From contig CAKRIL010000011.1 in assembly GCA_934343915.1 (NCBI GenBank), positions 1-64,000 on the forward strand: a stretch of DNA of 64,000 nt. Direction: 5' to 3'. Below are positions 24,921 through 33,762 of the stretch, piece after piece. The stretch is from an uncultured Lachnospiraceae bacterium (GTDB lineage: Bacteria; Bacillota; Clostridia; Lachnospirales; Lachnospiraceae). Every line of letters starts with the position of its first letter. The stretch's first letter is position 1. A model generated the notes under the pieces. That model was not told the origin of the DNA and ran no database searches. It was given only the letters and a program-made list of their open reading frames with translations. Both the position numbers and the translations under genes were made by a program.

Positions 24921-25832
24921 GTGATATACACTGTGACCTTCAATCCCTCACTCGACTATATAGTGGGGGTTGACAATTTTAGACTGGGTGCGACGAACCG
25001 CACCTCATATGAGCAGATGCTTGCGGGCGGCAAGGGAATCAATGTGTCATATGTTCTTAAGAATCTCGGCTTCGAGAGCACGGCACTTGGCTTTTTGGCA
25101 GGCTTTGTCGGAGAAGAGCTTAAGAGAAGAATCGTGGCGGACGGAATCAACGCCGATTTTCTTATGCTTGAGGATGGCATATCGAGAATCAACGTGAAGT
25201 TTAAGAGCATTGACGGAACTGAGATTAACGGAATGGGACCTGACATAGCTGCTGACAAGGTTGAGGCACTCAGGGATAAGATTAACAGCCTAAAGGCGGG
25301 AGATATTCTTATTCTTGCAGGAAGCATTCCACAGTCCATGCCGGATACAATCTACATGGACATCATGGCTGATTTGCAGGGACGGGGCGTTGACATTGTG
25401 GTTGATGCGACGAGAGACCTTCTTATGAATGTTCTTTCCTACAAGCCGTTTTTAATCAAGCCTAACAATCACGAACTCGGCGAGATATTCGGAGTGGAGT
25501 TAAGCACAAGGGAGGAGGTTGTCCCTTACGCTAAAAAGCTTCAGGAAAAGGGTGCAAGAAATGTGCTGGTGTCGATGGCAGGAGAAGGAGCCGTGCTTAT
25601 CGATGAGAACGGATGTGAGCACATGAGTGATGCACCTAAGGGCAAGGTTGTGAATGCCGTCGGTGCGGGCGATTCGATGGTTGCCGGATTTGTTGCCGGT
25701 TATCTTGAAAAGAAGAATTATGAGTACGCTTTTCACAAGGGCCTTGCGGCGGGAAGTGCGAGTGCATTTTCCGAGCAGCTTGCGACGAAGGCTGAGGTTG
25801 AAGCATTGCTTGATAAAATCGAAGGTAAATAA
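24921..25832 (+). CDS. fruK: 1-phosphofructokinase
   Basis: 303-residue PfkB-family sugar kinase. It phosphorylates fructose 1-phosphate to the 1,6-bisphosphate. Motifs: the substrate-binding AGGKGINVSYVLKNLG (near residue 33), GDILILAGSIPQSMP and the C-terminal anion-hole VNAVGAGDSMVAGF with the catalytic Asp. The start is GTG at 24921 after GAGGAGGA. First gene of a fru operon with fruA, HPr, EI and a regulator. The gene symbol fruK is the usual one for this context. Confidence 0.94.
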   Translation: MIYTVTFNPSLDYIVGVDNFRLGATNRTSYEQMLAGGKGINVSYVLKNLGFESTALGFLAGFVGEELKRRIVADGINADFLMLEDGISRINVKFKSIDGTEINGMGPDIAADKVEALRDKINSLKAGDILILAGSIPQSMPDTIYMDIMADLQGRGVDIVVDATRDLLMNVLSYKPFLIKPNNHELGEIFGVELSTREEVVPYAKKLQEKGARNVLVSMAGEGAVLIDENGCEHMSDAPKGKVVNAVGAGDSMVAGFVAGYLEKKNYEYAFHKGLAAGSASAFSEQLATKAEVEALLDKIEGK

Positions 25833-25907
25833 AGGCTTTTGAAGGTGAAGGAAAAAAGCTACAACGATACATTCTGCAGCGAAAGCAGAGTGGGAAATGG
25901 AGGAGTT

Positions 25908-27812
25908 ATGAGGATTACGGATTTGCTCGACAGAAACAGTGTCATGCTTGGTGCGGCACCTTCCGACAAGAAGCAGACACTTGAACAGGCAGTTGCGCTC
26001 ATGGCTAAGAGCGGAAAGCTTGCGGATGAAGAGGCATATAAAAAGCAGGTATTTGCAAGGGAGGAGGAGTCGACCACCGGTATTGGTGAGGGAATAGCCA
26101 TTCCTCATGGAAAGTGCGACGCGGTCATCAAGCCGGGACTTGCGGCAATGGTTATACCTGACGGAGTTGATTTTGAATCGCTCGATGACGAGCCTGTCAC
26201 ACTTCTTTTTCTTATAGCGGCACCGAACACTAAGGATAATGTGCATCTTGATGTGTTAAGCAAGCTCTCGGTCATGCTTATGGATGAGGAGTTCACTGCC
26301 AGGCTACGAGCAGCGAAGAGCGTCGATGAGTTCGTGCAGATAATTGATGATGCCGATTCTGAGAAGGCAGGCATAGATGAGAGACTTAAAACCGATGAAG
26401 GAAAGATAAGCAAAATTCTTGCAGTTACCTCATGTCCAACCGGTATAGCACATACCTACATGGCAGCGGAGGGACTTGAGAAGGCGGCAGCCAAGGCTGG
26501 CTGCACAATCAAGATTGAGACAAGAGGCTCTGGTGGAGCAAAAAATGTCCTGACAGAGCAGGAGATAGCAGATGCTGACTGTATTATCGTGGCTGCGGAT
26601 GCGAAGGTTCCGATGGAGAGATTTGACGGGAAGCATGTGCTCGAGTGCCAGGTATCGGACGGAATCAGCAAGGCGGATGAGCTTATCGAGAGGGCATTAA
26701 AACAGGACGCACCGATATACAAGGCTGGAAACCGTACTGAGGAGACAGTTCAGACCAAGGGAAAAAAGGACAGCTTTGCACATAGAATATATATGCAGCT
26801 CATGAACGGTGTATCTCATATGCTTCCATTCGTAGTAGGCGGAGGTATTCTGATTGCCATAGCATTTTTAATTGATGGACAGAGCGTTGACATCAATCTT
26901 CTCTCTGCGGCTGAGAGAGCTAACTTCGGTACGATCACACCTGCTGCCGCATTTTTTAAGGGAATCGGCGGTGTGGCATTCGGACTTATGCTTCCGGTGC
27001 TTGCCGGATTTATCGCGGAAGCGATAGCGGACAGACCCGGACTTGCACTTGGCTTTGTCGGAGGAATGATTGCAGCGAACGGCAAGTCGGGCTTCCTTGG
27101 AGCACTTGCGGCAGGATTTATCGCAGGATATGTAATTTTACTTTTAAAGAAGGTATGCGATAAGCTTCCTGAGAGCCTTGAGAAGCTTGCCCCCGTGCTT
27201 TTTTACCCGGTATTCGGTATTCTTATTATGGGTGCGGCGATGAATTTTGTGGTTGAGCCTGTCATGGGAGCAATCAACACAGGACTTAATTCAGGACTTG
27301 CAGGCATGAGCGGAACAAGCAAGGTTTTACTCGGATTCATCCTCGGAGCAATGATGTCTGTTGACATGGGAGGACCTTTCAACAAGGCAGCTTATGTATT
27401 CGGAACTGCTTCCATTGCGGCAGGAAATTATGATATAATGGCAGCAGTTATGATAGGCGGTATGGTTCCACCATGTGCCATTGCACTTGCAACAATCTTC
27501 TTCAAGAATAAGTTCACCAAGGAAGAGAGACAGTCAGGACCTACCAACCTCATCATGGGACTTGCATTCATAACGGAGGGCGCAATTCCATATGCGGCTT
27601 CAGACCCGCTCCATGTACTTCCGGCATGTATAATAGGTGCAGGAGTATCGGGCGCATTGTCGGAGGTATTTAACTGTACACTCATGGCACCGCACGGCGG
27701 AATCTTCGTATTCCCTGTTGTCGGCAATGCACTTATGTACCTTGTGGCACTTGTAATCGGAACAGCGGTGTCAACGGTATTGCTCGGCTTATTTAAGAAG
27801 AAGGTAGCATAA
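25908..27812 (+). CDS. fruA: PTS fructose transporter EIIABC
   Basis: 634-residue fusion in the order IIA-IIB-IIC. The IIA active His is in IGEGIAIPHGK (near residue 66), the IIB active Cys in SCPTGIAHTYMAAEG (near residue 176), and the IIC membrane domain begins near residue 290. The phosphate passes from EI to HPr, then IIA, IIB and the sugar. The start at 25908 follows TGGAGGAG; an earlier in-frame start at 25839 lacks such a site. Imports fructose as fructose 1-phosphate, which fruK then phosphorylates. Confidence 0.95.
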   Translation: MRITDLLDRNSVMLGAAPSDKKQTLEQAVALMAKSGKLADEEAYKKQVFAREEESTTGIGEGIAIPHGKCDAVIKPGLAAMVIPDGVDFESLDDEPVTLLFLIAAPNTKDNVHLDVLSKLSVMLMDEEFTARLRAAKSVDEFVQIIDDADSEKAGIDERLKTDEGKISKILAVTSCPTGIAHTYMAAEGLEKAAAKAGCTIKIETRGSGGAKNVLTEQEIADADCIIVAADAKVPMERFDGKHVLECQVSDGISKADELIERALKQDAPIYKAGNRTEETVQTKGKKDSFAHRIYMQLMNGVSHMLPFVVGGGILIAIAFLIDGQSVDINLLSAAERANFGTITPAAAFFKGIGGVAFGLMLPVLAGFIAEAIADRPGLALGFVGGMIAANGKSGFLGALAAGFIAGYVILLLKKVCDKLPESLEKLAPVLFYPVFGILIMGAAMNFVVEPVMGAINTGLNSGLAGMSGTSKVLLGFILGAMMSVDMGGPFNKAAYVFGTASIAAGNYDIMAAVMIGGMVPPCAIALATIFFKNKFTKEERQSGPTNLIMGLAFITEGAIPYAASDPLHVLPACIIGAGVSGALSEVFNCTLMAPHGGIFVFPVVGNALMYLVALVIGTAVSTVLLGLFKKKVA

Positions 27813-27883
27813 TTTAATAGTTATAAAATGTAATTTTATAATAGCAGATTCAGGTTAATTATTTATTATTTTGCCAATAGACA

Positions 27884-27960
27884 GTTGTGGAATTTTATAT
27901 AACAATTCCGGACTTGTGAAGCGGGAGCGTGTCCGGAAGTGTTATATAAAATTCCACAAC
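27884..27960. repeat. Family B palindromic repeat, compact copy
   Basis: Arms at 27884-27913 and 27931-27960 pair with 29 of 30 bases matched, around a 17-bp loop. It shares GAGCGTG(T)CCGG and the ATAAAATT arm core with the copy at 16641-16778. It lies in the 178-bp gap between fruA and the HPr gene and ends 31 bp before the HPr ATG. As an mRNA hairpin it could shield the fruA 3' end or alter the ratio of the two halves of the operon. Confidence 0.88.
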
Positions 27961-27990
27961 GTCAGGGCGACAAATGAAAGGAGAACGAAC

Positions 27991-28248
27991 ATGAAAACAT
28001 TTTCTTACACAATCAAGGACGCACAGGGTATCCACGCAAGACCGGCAGGAGAGCTTGTAAAGGCAGCCAAGGGCTTTGCCAGTGAAATTAAGATTGGAAA
28101 GGGCAGCACGATGGTTGATGCCAAGAAAATATTCGGTATCATGGGACTCGGCGCAAAGCAGGGAGATACCGTTGAGTTCAGCTTTAACGGAGAGGACGAG
28201 GAACAGGCTTACAGTGCGATAGCGGCTTTTATGGAGGCGAACTTATAA
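27991..28248 (+). CDS. ptsH: HPr-family phosphocarrier with Lys at position 46
   Basis: 85 residues with the catalytic His15 in GIHARPAGE. Position 46, normally the serine phosphorylated by HPr kinase in Firmicutes, is lysine here (DAKKIFGIMGLG, codon AAA). It should still carry EI-derived phosphate to fruA but should not signal through HprK/CcpA. The start at 27991 follows GAAAGGAGAAC; upstream ORF extension lies within the family B repeat and is not supported. Probably a fructose-dedicated HPr, with a second HPr elsewhere in the genome. Confidence 0.92.
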   Translation: MKTFSYTIKDAQGIHARPAGELVKAAKGFASEIKIGKGSTMVDAKKIFGIMGLGAKQGDTVEFSFNGEDEEQAYSAIAAFMEANL

Positions 28249-28345
28249 TATTGGTACGAAGTATTTTGAAGGTCAATGTTGAATGGTTACGGTATGTCAT
28301 AATGTATGGATGAAGTAACAGCCGACGGGATTGGAGGGTTACGGG

Positions 28346-29974
28346 ATGCAGGTTTATCACGGAAAGAGTGTTTTCGGCGGAATAGCCATAGGAAAAATCA
28401 GTGTCTTTTCAAAAAAAGAGCACAGAATTGTAAGAGTTAAGATAAATGATACCGATGCCGAGCTGGCACGCTTTTATGCCGCAAAGCAGACAGCATTATC
28501 GCAGCTTGCAGGACTGTATGAAAAGGCATGCAGGGAGGTCGGTGAAGCAAATGCAGCGATATTTGAGGTTCACCAGATGATGCTCGAGGATGATGATTTC
28601 ACGGACTCGGTCAACAACATAATCACGACACAGCAGGTCAATGCGGAGTATGCGGTGGGCGTTACGGCAGATAATTTTGCCAATATGTTCTCGGCTATGG
28701 ATGATGAGTACATGCGCGGAAGAGCGGCTGATGTCAAGGATATATCGGAACGTCTTATATCAATCTTAAAGGGCAGCAAGGAAGGAAAGCTTTCCGCTGA
28801 CGAGCCTGTTATTGTGCTTGCCGAGGATCTGGCACCGTCCGAGACCGTTCAGATGGATAAGGACAAGATTCTGTCATTTGTGACCGTGCATGGCTCTGTG
28901 AACTCACATACGGCGATTCTTGCGAGGACTATGAGCATCCCGGCACTTGTCGATACGGGACTTACGCTGACTGAGGATATGGACGGAAAGGAAGCCATCG
29001 TCGACGGCTTCGACGGAGTGATATATATCGAGCCCGACGAGGAGACATCCGAGAGACTCTTAAAGCGCAAGAAGGAAGAGGATGAGAAGAAGGAGCTTCT
29101 GCTTACGCTCAAGGGAAAAGAGGATGTTACACTGGACGGACAGCACGTTATGTTGTATGCTAATATAGGCAGTACGGGCGACCTTGCCATGGTGCTTAAG
29201 AATGATGCGAGCGGAATCGGACTTTTCAGAAGTGAATTTATCTACCTTGAAAGTGATGATTTTCCATCCGAGAATGAGCAGTTCCAGATATATAAGTCGG
29301 TTGCGGAGACAATGGCGGGTAAGAGAGTAATCATAAGAACTCTCGACATAGGTGCGGATAAGAAGGTTGATTACTTTAACCTCGACGCGGAGGAGAATCC
29401 TGCACTCGGTTACAGGGCAATAAGAATCTGTCTTTCACAGCCTGAGATATTCAAGACACAGCTTCGTGCGATACTCCGTGCCGGCGTGTACGGAAACATT
29501 GCAGTCATGTATCCGATGATTACCTCGGTGGATGAGGTGAGAAAAATAAAGGAAATCATGAATGAGGTAAAGGCGGAGCTCAAGGAGCAGGGCATCGCCT
29601 ATGCGGATGTGCTTGAGGGAATTATGATAGAGACACCTGCGGCGGTTATGGTGAGTGATGAGCTTGCGAAGGAGGTTGATTTTTTCAGTATCGGAACTAA
29701 TGACCTCACGCAGTACACGCTTGCTGTTGACAGACAGAATCCGAAGCTTGATGACTTCTATAATCCGCATCATCCGGCAGTGTTAAAAATGATACGGATG
29801 ACAGTCGAGAATGCTCATAAGGCAGGAATATGGGCAGGAATCTGCGGCGAGCTCGGAGCTGACACCACACTCACGGAGGAGTTTATCAGAATGGGTGTCG
29901 ATGAGCTGTCGGTATCACCGGGAAGGGTATTGCCAATCAGAAAAATTATCAGAGAGACATCACTGAAAAAATAA
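28346..29974 (+). CDS. ptsI: PTS enzyme I (phosphoenolpyruvate-protein phosphotransferase)
   Basis: 542 residues. The N-terminal HPr-binding and phosphohistidine domains have the active His in VNSHTAILARTMSIPA (near residue 185), followed by the PEP-binding TIM barrel with GLFRSEFIYL, RTLDIGADK and SIGTNDLTQYTLAVDR (C-terminal region). Autophosphorylates from PEP and passes phosphate to HPr. The start at 28346 follows TTGGAGGG. Follows the HPr gene, so both general PTS proteins are encoded in the fructose operon. Confidence 0.95.
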   Translation: MQVYHGKSVFGGIAIGKISVFSKKEHRIVRVKINDTDAELARFYAAKQTALSQLAGLYEKACREVGEANAAIFEVHQMMLEDDDFTDSVNNIITTQQVNAEYAVGVTADNFANMFSAMDDEYMRGRAADVKDISERLISILKGSKEGKLSADEPVIVLAEDLAPSETVQMDKDKILSFVTVHGSVNSHTAILARTMSIPALVDTGLTLTEDMDGKEAIVDGFDGVIYIEPDEETSERLLKRKKEEDEKKELLLTLKGKEDVTLDGQHVMLYANIGSTGDLAMVLKNDASGIGLFRSEFIYLESDDFPSENEQFQIYKSVAETMAGKRVIIRTLDIGADKKVDYFNLDAEENPALGYRAIRICLSQPEIFKTQLRAILRAGVYGNIAVMYPMITSVDEVRKIKEIMNEVKAELKEQGIAYADVLEGIMIETPAAVMVSDELAKEVDFFSIGTNDLTQYTLAVDRQNPKLDDFYNPHHPAVLKMIRMTVENAHKAGIWAGICGELGADTTLTEEFIRMGVDELSVSPGRVLPIRKIIRETSLKK

Positions 29975-30027
29975 TTATGTTATAAAAGAAATATAGTATT
30001 TTTGTCTCAGCAGTTGGAGGAAAATAA

Positions 30028-30792
30028 ATGTTGACGGAAAGACGGCAGGAAGAGATTGTACGATTGGTATATGAGAGGGAGAGCATAACGGTTGCGGAGC
30101 TCAAGGAGATACTTGGCACCTCCGAATCAACAATCAGGCGTGATATCATTGCGCTTGACAAGGAGGGTAGACTTACCAAGGTGTTCGGTGGTGCGATAGC
30201 ACTTCATCAGGCACAGATTGTGAACAAGGAGCTCTCCATGGTTCAGAAGCAGGAGCTTCAGACCGTGGAAAAACAGGCAATCGCGAAATATGCAGCTTCT
30301 CTCATTGAACCTGATGACTGTGTATATCTCGATGCCGGAACCACGACAGGCTGGATGATAGAGTATATAAGAGAGGAAAAGGCAACCTATGTGACCAATG
30401 CGCTTTCGCATGCAAAGCGTCTTGCGGACAAGGGGTTCAGCGTAATACTGATTGGCGGTGAGCCTAAGAGCTCAACGGATGCCATTGTCGGGGCAGAGGC
30501 TGTCTTAAACCTTCAAAAATACCATTTCAGCAAGGGCTTCTTCGGAGTGAACGGAGTTGACAGAACCAGCGGCTTTACAACGCCTGACGCAAAGGAAGCC
30601 ATGGTAAAGCAGGTGGCTGTAAAGAACACCCAGTCGGCACACAGATATTTCCTCACAACCTCCGCAAAGTTCGGCGAGGTGTATGCGGTTACATTCGCTG
30701 GCTTCGAGGGCGGGGTGATACTCACAGAGGACAACGTGAGCGAGGTGCTGCCGAAGAGCATTGCGGTTGTGAATGTGAATGAGCAAAATTAA
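30028..30792 (+). CDS. DeoR-family transcriptional regulator of the fructose operon
   Basis: 254 residues. The N-terminal DeoR winged HTH is ELKEILGTSESTIRRDIIALDKEG (near residue 20-45). The C-terminal DeoR effector domain has DAGTTTGWM and VTNALSHAKRLA, the sugar-phosphate pocket. RBS TTGGAGGA. Being last in the fru operon suggests it controls it, with fructose 1-phosphate as the likely effector (known for FruR of this family). Candidate operators are upstream of fruK. Confidence 0.9.
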   Translation: MLTERRQEEIVRLVYERESITVAELKEILGTSESTIRRDIIALDKEGRLTKVFGGAIALHQAQIVNKELSMVQKQELQTVEKQAIAKYAASLIEPDDCVYLDAGTTTGWMIEYIREEKATYVTNALSHAKRLADKGFSVILIGGEPKSSTDAIVGAEAVLNLQKYHFSKGFFGVNGVDRTSGFTTPDAKEAMVKQVAVKNTQSAHRYFLTTSAKFGEVYAVTFAGFEGGVILTEDNVSEVLPKSIAVVNVNEQN

Positions 30793-30802
30793 AACCTGAC
30801 GA

Positions 30803-31031
30803 GTATAATGGATTATATTTATACATATCGGCTCCGTTGTACGAAGTAAGATGTTCTAAGAACTCTGCAGAAGTTATCTATGCATTTCGCCAACGCTGCC
30901 AAACGCACATCCTTGTGCTATGGCAGCTAAAACGGCATCCGTGCCGTTTCTTGGCTGTGTATTTAACAGAGTTCTAAGAACATCTGTACTTCTCCCAAAA
31001 GTCGCGATATGTATAAATATAATCATTATAC
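30803..31031. repeat. Family A element, copy 1
   Basis: Terminal arms at about 30803-30830 and 31005-31031 are reverse complements with one indel. An inner stem pairs AGATGTTCT near 30847 with AGAACATCT near 30977. Two nested hairpins have CGCACA/TGTGC and ACGGCA/TGCCGT arms. It shares GCTCCGTTGTACGAAG and TTCTCCCAAAAGTCG with the other copies. This copy lacks the outer CAGGTGTC repeats. The remainder of 30793-31266 holds a LexA-like promoter and no gene I trust. Confidence 0.9.
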
Positions 31032-31174
31032 ATAGTTTGGTCTTAAATGTTTTTAAACATAATTTCATAGGTAATTTATCTGGTGGGACAGTCGGTAAAA
31101 ATAATTGCAACTCCGAATTCTCTGAGCATATGGTATAAGTGCTTGGAGGGTTCGGTTTTTTTGTAAAAAATAAG

Positions 31175-31203
31175 TTGCAAACATTTGTTCGATGCTGTAT
31201 AAT
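31175..31203 (+). promoter_or_regulatory. Promoter with LexA-like box, upstream of the methyltransferase
   Basis: TTGCAA (31175-31180), a 17-bp spacer and TATAAT (31198-31203). CAAACATTTGTTCG (31178-31191) overlaps the -35 box; its complement CGAACAAATGTTTG matches the Bacillus LexA consensus CGAACRNRYGTTYC at 13 of 14 positions. The same block with 19 identical bases occurs upstream of the DinB-like gene (32727-32755). Confidence 0.75.
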
Positions 31204-31266
31204 GCTTTGTGTGGAGCAGTTAAGTATTATTTAAGGGGATATGGTTTTATTGTGGAGAACATGACT

Positions 31267-31980
31267 ATGGATAAAAAATATAATGATTCATTAAAATTTT
31301 GGAACAGTGCATTTGATATGGACGATAAGGCGAAAGAAGAATACGCTGAAAAAATCAATCCGGAAACAGATTGGAGAAATCTGGCTTCTTCGGACAAGCT
31401 GGCGGATATTATTATAAATAATTTATCAGATAAAAAAAGAGTTTTGGACTATGGCTGTGGTGAGGGCTGGGCAGGAATTATACTGAAGAAGTCGGGATGC
31501 GAGGAGGTAACCTGCGTCGATGCTGCAGAGAATGCAGTTAAGCTGGCATCTTTTTTCAGAGATATATTTAAAATATCTGAGGGATTTACTGCACAGTGTG
31601 TTTCAACCGATTGGATAGAAAAATCGCCGGAAGCGGTTTTTGACGGATTATTTTGTTGTAACGTCATTGATGTTGTACCGGAAGAAGCGGCAGAAAATAT
31701 TATAAAGAATATCGCAAGAATTACTACAGATGATGCCGTAATCTTGATAGGAATGAATTACTATATTGAACCGGTAAGCTGTCCTGAGAAGAATGTAGAG
31801 GTAAGAAATAAGAATGAATTATATGTAAATGGAGTTTTAAGGATGGTCTCGAGGACGGATGATGAATGGAAAAAGATATTTGAAAGATACTTTAATATAG
31901 ATTCTGTAGAGTATTATGCCTGGCCGGGCGAGAAAGAAGAAAAAAGACGTGTGTTTTGTCTCAGCAGGAAAACGTATTGA
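31267..31980 (+). CDS. Class I SAM-dependent methyltransferase
   Basis: 237 residues. The SAM-binding motif I is VLDYGCGEGWAGIILKKSG (near residue 58), with the acidic residue after strand 2 in VTCVDAAENAVK. Target unknown. The start at 31267 is 9 bp after GGAG; ATG 31261 is only 3 bp from it. The shared LexA-like promoter suggests damage-inducible expression. It is not obviously linked to the HTH gene downstream. Confidence 0.85.
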   Translation: MDKKYNDSLKFWNSAFDMDDKAKEEYAEKINPETDWRNLASSDKLADIIINNLSDKKRVLDYGCGEGWAGIILKKSGCEEVTCVDAAENAVKLASFFRDIFKISEGFTAQCVSTDWIEKSPEAVFDGLFCCNVIDVVPEEAAENIIKNIARITTDDAVILIGMNYYIEPVSCPEKNVEVRNKNELYVNGVLRMVSRTDDEWKKIFERYFNIDSVEYYAWPGEKEEKRRVFCLSRKTY

Positions 31981-32096
31981 AGAAATATAAGACCCTACGG
32001 AGCGTAGAATCCGCATGAATTCACCATTTTCTACGCTGTGTGGGTGTGATTTCTGATGGAATTGAAGGATAATCTGCTCAGAAAGGAGGCAGCCTG

Positions 32097-32702
32097 ATGG
32101 ATCAGATTTTGATTGGAAAGTTCATTGCGAGCGAGAGAAAGAGAAAAGGTTACACGCAAAAGCAGCTTTCCGAAAAATTGGGAATCAGTGATAAGACAAT
32201 CTCAAAATGGGAGCGTGGAAACGGTTTTCCGGAGGTGTCACTGCTCTTACCGTTATGTAATGAACTTGACATTACGGTGAATGAGCTTTTATCCGGGGAG
32301 AGAGTTTCCGAGGAAGATTATCGTAAGAAAGCGGAGGAAAATATGGTGAATTTAGTGAGAGAGGCTCAGGAGAGCAAAAAGAAAATAATATTATCGGCAA
32401 TGACAGCATTGCTTGTGATTGTGGCGGCAACGCCTATGTTCGTTGTATCGGGTGCGATTGAGATGGACACATGGGTTAGGATTACACTAATCGGAATAGG
32501 GATTGTGGTTATTGTAATCGGTATCGCGATTGCATGCGTACTTGACCGCGATGCAGGTGCTTATGAATGTCCGGAGTGCAGCACGCGATTTGTTCCCGAC
32601 ATGAAGGACTATATTATGGGAGCACATACAATTACGAAGCGTAAGCTTGTGTGCCCGAACTGCGGGGCACATAGGTATTGCAGGAAAGTGCTGACAAAGT
32701 GA
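32097..32702 (+). CDS. XRE-family HTH protein with membrane segments and zinc ribbon
   Basis: 201 residues. An N-terminal HTH (RKRKGYTQKQLSEKLGISDKTISKWERG), then a ~35-residue linker, two hydrophobic segments (residues ~95-145), and a C-terminal zinc ribbon with CPECSTRFVPD and CPNCGAHRYC. RBS AAAGGAGGCAGC. The combination suggests a membrane-tethered regulator. Ligand and targets are unknown. Confidence 0.85.
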   Translation: MDQILIGKFIASERKRKGYTQKQLSEKLGISDKTISKWERGNGFPEVSLLLPLCNELDITVNELLSGERVSEEDYRKKAEENMVNLVREAQESKKKIILSAMTALLVIVAATPMFVVSGAIEMDTWVRITLIGIGIVVIVIGIAIACVLDRDAGAYECPECSTRFVPDMKDYIMGAHTITKRKLVCPNCGAHRYCRKVLTK

Positions 32703-32726
32703 TTTTTCCTGGCTGAACAAAAAATG

Positions 32727-32755
32727 TTGCAAACATTTGTTCGATAATGTATAAT
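32727..32755 (+). promoter_or_regulatory. Promoter with LexA-like box, upstream of the DinB-like gene
   Basis: TTGCAA (32727-32732), a 17-bp spacer and TATAAT (32750-32755). The LexA-like box is at 32730-32743. A GGAACAGTTAAG-like block follows, nearly the same as at 31212-31223. The two promoters appear to be copies of one module. Confidence 0.75.
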
Positions 32756-32808
32756 ACTTTTATGGAACAGTTAAGGGATATTCATATGGAGAAGGGATGT
32801 GAAAGGCA

Positions 32809-33522
32809 GTGACTAAGGAGGATTTATTTGCACCGATAAGAGAGCGGTACGGCGAGCTGAAGGAGGCACTCAAGGGAACTGATTTGGAGAGGATAAGGGA
32901 GCTTACCCTGGAGGTTCATGCGATGGTGCATCCTGCCGAGATTTCGGGCAGGAAGGAAAATACGATTGCAGACTATGTTCTTAACTATATGATGAAGGGC
33001 AATCAGAATGCACTTGTCCCGAGGGAGGATTACGATGTCGACCTGCACTATGCCGGGACGAGGACGGTGCCAATGTGCTGGCAGTTCTGGCACACATACC
33101 GAATCGAGGATTTGGTGAGCAATATTTTGATGGTCAACGGAGAACAGATTTTTAATGATGAATGGCAGAGGAAAATCGGTTCACCGATTACAGATACGGG
33201 TAACGCGCTTGAGCTTGACGAGGCGGTTGCTTTCGGAAAGTCAATCAATGTCGATGCACTTTACGAGTACATGATTACGGTCGGAAAGAATACAAGGGAA
33301 ATACTCGCAGGGCTCACTCTCGAGCAGATTAATTCAATGGTTCCGGCAGAGTGGGTGATGCGTATTCTCGAGGAGGGCGGCGTGACTACGGATTTCCGTT
33401 CAGTGTGGCTCTTGGTATACTGGGGGAGACTTACAAGGGGCGGAATGATATTGACACCGATGACGGATCATCATATGATGCACCTTCCGCCTTGTATCAA
33501 CAATCTGCCGATTTTGGAGTAA
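32809..33522 (+). CDS. DinB-superfamily protein
   Basis: 237 residues. Motifs consistent with DinB/DUF664-type four-helix metal proteins: QFWHTYRIEDLVSNIL with a His, and a C-terminal DHHMMHLPP. The family is damage-inducible in Bacillus and includes thiol-transferases. The start is GTG at 32809 with a weak site GAAAGG close by, so the exact start is uncertain. Its LexA-like promoter and AlkD-like neighbour fit a DNA-damage role. Confidence 0.75.
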   Translation: MTKEDLFAPIRERYGELKEALKGTDLERIRELTLEVHAMVHPAEISGRKENTIADYVLNYMMKGNQNALVPREDYDVDLHYAGTRTVPMCWQFWHTYRIEDLVSNILMVNGEQIFNDEWQRKIGSPITDTGNALELDEAVAFGKSINVDALYEYMITVGKNTREILAGLTLEQINSMVPAEWVMRILEEGGVTTDFRSVWLLVYWGRLTRGGMILTPMTDHHMMHLPPCINNLPILE

Positions 33523-33524
33523 AT

Positions 33525-33573
33525 GTGTATAGCATGTTATATTTATACTTATCGCGACTTTTGGGAGAAGCTC
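33525..33573. repeat. Family A half element
   Basis: GTGTATAGCATGTTATATTT through TTGGGAGAAGCT is the reverse complement of the right arm of the family A copies. No left arm is seen, so this is a solo end remnant directly after the DinB-like stop. A hairpin with GTGAGC (33686-33691) and GCTCAC (33708-33713) arms and TGCTCATGAGCA between them lies further on. Confidence 0.75.
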
Positions 33574-33762
33574 GATTATGATTTTTCCGTCTGCTCTCTA
33601 AGATGGGGACGGGATGATGAAAATGAGAATTGTGAGGCGAGAGAGTAAATATGCTTGCATAATTGACAAACGGCGGAATTATTGAGTGAGCTGTGCTCAT
33701 GAGCATTGCTCACGATATAACAAAAATATTGAAAGAAGAAAATCTTCCATTATGGAGGTCAC

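Noticed and set aside
33351..33581. A 76-residue frame overlapping the DinB-like gene end
   Set aside because: Mostly antiphase to the DinB-like gene with no RBS; its tail lies in a family A half element.
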